A stretch of 5,864 bases of DNA from the NCBI GenBank assembly GCA_017632695.1, contig JAGBQS010000279.1, forward strand, positions 1 through 5,864, in the 5' to 3' direction. Both the position numbers and the translations under genes were made by a program. Position 1 is the stretch's first letter. Every line of letters begins with the position of its first letter. The notes beneath the pieces were generated by a model. The model was given only the letters and a program-made list of their open reading frames with translations, made no database searches and had not been told where the DNA came from. This DNA comes from Bacteroidales bacterium. Its GTDB lineage: Bacteria; Bacteroidota; Bacteroidia; Bacteroidales; UBA3663. Below, piece by piece: positions 5,050 through 5,864 of this stretch.

Positions 5050-5864
5050 CCTGCTGATTATTCTGACCGCCTGCGCCTCTTCCGAAGAGAAGCCGCAGGC
5101 GTTCGAGTCTTTACGTCTGCTGAACCATTGGGACAATCCGGATGGTACCATCGAACGCGGTTATGCCGGCCACAGCATTTTCTGGGGACAGGGACTGATT
5201 GACACGCTTACCATACAGAAATATGGAGAGCGGAATCAGGCCATCGGCATCAACGGAACCGTTCTGAACAACGTGAATGCTTCGCCGAAGATGCTGACCG
5301 ATGCCTATCTGGACACCACCGCCATTTATGCCGACCTGTTGCGTCCATACGGCCTGAAGGTCTATCTGTCCATCAACTTCGCCACCCCAATGGCCCTGAA
5401 CGAAACGGAAACGGCCGACCCGCTGGATCCCCAGGTTGCAGCATGGTGGGCAAACAAAGTCAATGAGATCTACCAGCGGATTCCCGACTTTGGCGGTTTC
5501 CTGGTCAAGGCAAACAGCGAGGGACAGCCCGGACCGTGCGACTATAACCGCACACATGCCGAAGGCGCCAACATGCTGGCCAAAGCGCTGAAGCCGCACA
5601 AGGGCGTAGTTATCTGGCGATCGTTTGTTTACAGTCCGAGCGATCCGGACAGAGCCAAACAGGCATATATCGAGTTTGCCCGACTGGACGGACAATTTGA
5701 CGATAACGTAATCATACAGATCAAGAACGGTCCCATCGACTTCCAGCCGCGCGAACCCATTTCGCCCCTGTTCTACGCCATGCCAAATACCAGACTGATG
5801 GCCGAACTGCAAATTACGCAGGAATATCTGGGACATTCCAACCACATCGCCTTCCTGGCTCCCA
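5012..5864 (+). CDS. aguA: GH67 alpha-glucuronidase, lipoprotein lacking the N-terminal domain (3' partial)
   Basis: The frame is open from ATG 5012 to the right edge, 284 codons plus one base. Residues 1-21 (MARSFLSTAWLSSLLIILTAC) form a lipoprotein signal with a canonical lipobox, L18-T-A-C21, followed by ASSEEK. The GH67 catalytic barrel begins at about residue 34: LLNHWDN at 36-42, ERGYAG, GINGTVLNNVNASP, and GGFLVKANSEGQPGP. Catalytic acid E170 (ANSEG), D243 (NGPIDFQPREP) and E271 (ITQEY) are all present; their spacing of 73 and 101 equals that of E292, D365 and E393 in Cellvibrio Agu67A as I recall it. GH67 removes (4-O-methyl)glucuronic acid from the non-reducing end of aldouronic acids. 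The usual N-terminal domain, about 120 residues, is missing. ATG 5012 is the only ATG start available: an in-frame TGA lies at 4997-4999 and no later ATG precedes the conserved core. The gene overlaps GH43 by 38 nt. The C-terminal part is outside the window. Confidence 0.93.
   Translation, partial: MARSFLSTAWLSSLLIILTACASSEEKPQAFESLRLLNHWDNPDGTIERGYAGHSIFWGQGLIDTLTIQKYGERNQAIGINGTVLNNVNASPKMLTDAYLDTTAIYADLLRPYGLKVYLSINFATPMALNETETADPLDPQVAAWWANKVNEIYQRIPDFGGFLVKANSEGQPGPCDYNRTHAEGANMLAKALKPHKGVVIWRSFVYSPSDPDRAKQAYIEFARLDGQFDDNVIIQIKNGPIDFQPREPISPLFYAMPNTRLMAELQITQEYLGHSNHIAFLAP

Noticed and set aside
4700..5050. A lost or frameshifted GH67 N-terminal domain upstream of the barrel
   Set aside because: This stretch is intact GH43 coding sequence with its catalytic E223 and natural end, and the GH67 frame has a stop at 4997-4999 followed by a complete lipoprotein signal. 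No remnant of the missing domain is visible.
5111..5845. Minus-strand open frame (244 codons) at the right end
   Set aside because: The + strand in another frame encodes unmistakable GH67 motifs through the same bases, with three catalytic acids correctly spaced.
1..5864. Mobile element, CRISPR array, tRNA or rRNA genes
   Set aside because: I saw no transposase, terminal inverted repeats, spaced CRISPR-like repeats or tRNA-like cloverleaf; nearly all of the window is accounted for by the five enzyme and transporter genes.

Overview
The window is a stretch of a glucuronoxylan-degradation locus from a member of the Bacteroidota. The best guess is Bacteroidaceae or Prevotellaceae, gut or rumen type. 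The evidence is a promoter of the Bacteroidetes TTG / TAnnTTTG kind, A/T-rich leaders without clear Shine-Dalgarno sequences, lipoprotein signal peptides on the secreted enzymes, and a gene order that resembles, as I remember it, the Prevotella xylanase cluster (symporter, GH10 xynA, GH43 xynB, alpha-glucuronidase). Coding DNA looks around half G+C and intergenic DNA is clearly AT-rich. All genes are on the + strand and both window ends cut genes.

Layout: (1) 3-1340, the C-terminal half of a GH115 alpha-glucuronidase, cut by the left edge. (2) 1341-1497, the only sizeable gap. It holds a 14-bp palindrome, a 21-bp-phased direct repeat and a good promoter match, and is probably the control region of the next operon. 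(3) 1498-2889, a 12-helix GPH-family (MelB/XynP-like) sugar:cation symporter. (4) 2882-4018, a lipoprotein GH10 endo-xylanase overlapping the symporter by 8 nt. (5) 4019-4074, a short spacer with small repeats. (6) 4075-5049, a cytoplasmic GH43 beta-xylosidase. (7) 5012-5864, a GH67 alpha-glucuronidase cut by the right edge. Its lipoprotein signal peptide is encoded out of phase over the last 38 nt of the GH43 gene. I see no terminator from 1498 onward, so genes 3-7 look like one operon.

Working model (inference from families and predicted locations): GH115 removes (4-O-methyl)glucuronic acid from internal xylose units. The lipoprotein GH10 cuts xylan or large oligosaccharides. The lipoprotein GH67 removes the uronic acid from the non-reducing end of the aldouronic acids left by GH10. 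The symporter imports the trimmed xylo-oligosaccharides, and the signal-less GH43 releases xylose in the cytoplasm.

This is largely a known kind of system; I found no wholly new one. The most unusual point is the GH67: its catalytic domain starts almost directly after the lipoprotein signal, so the usual N-terminal domain of roughly 120 residues is absent, although all three expected catalytic acids are present at the expected mutual spacing.
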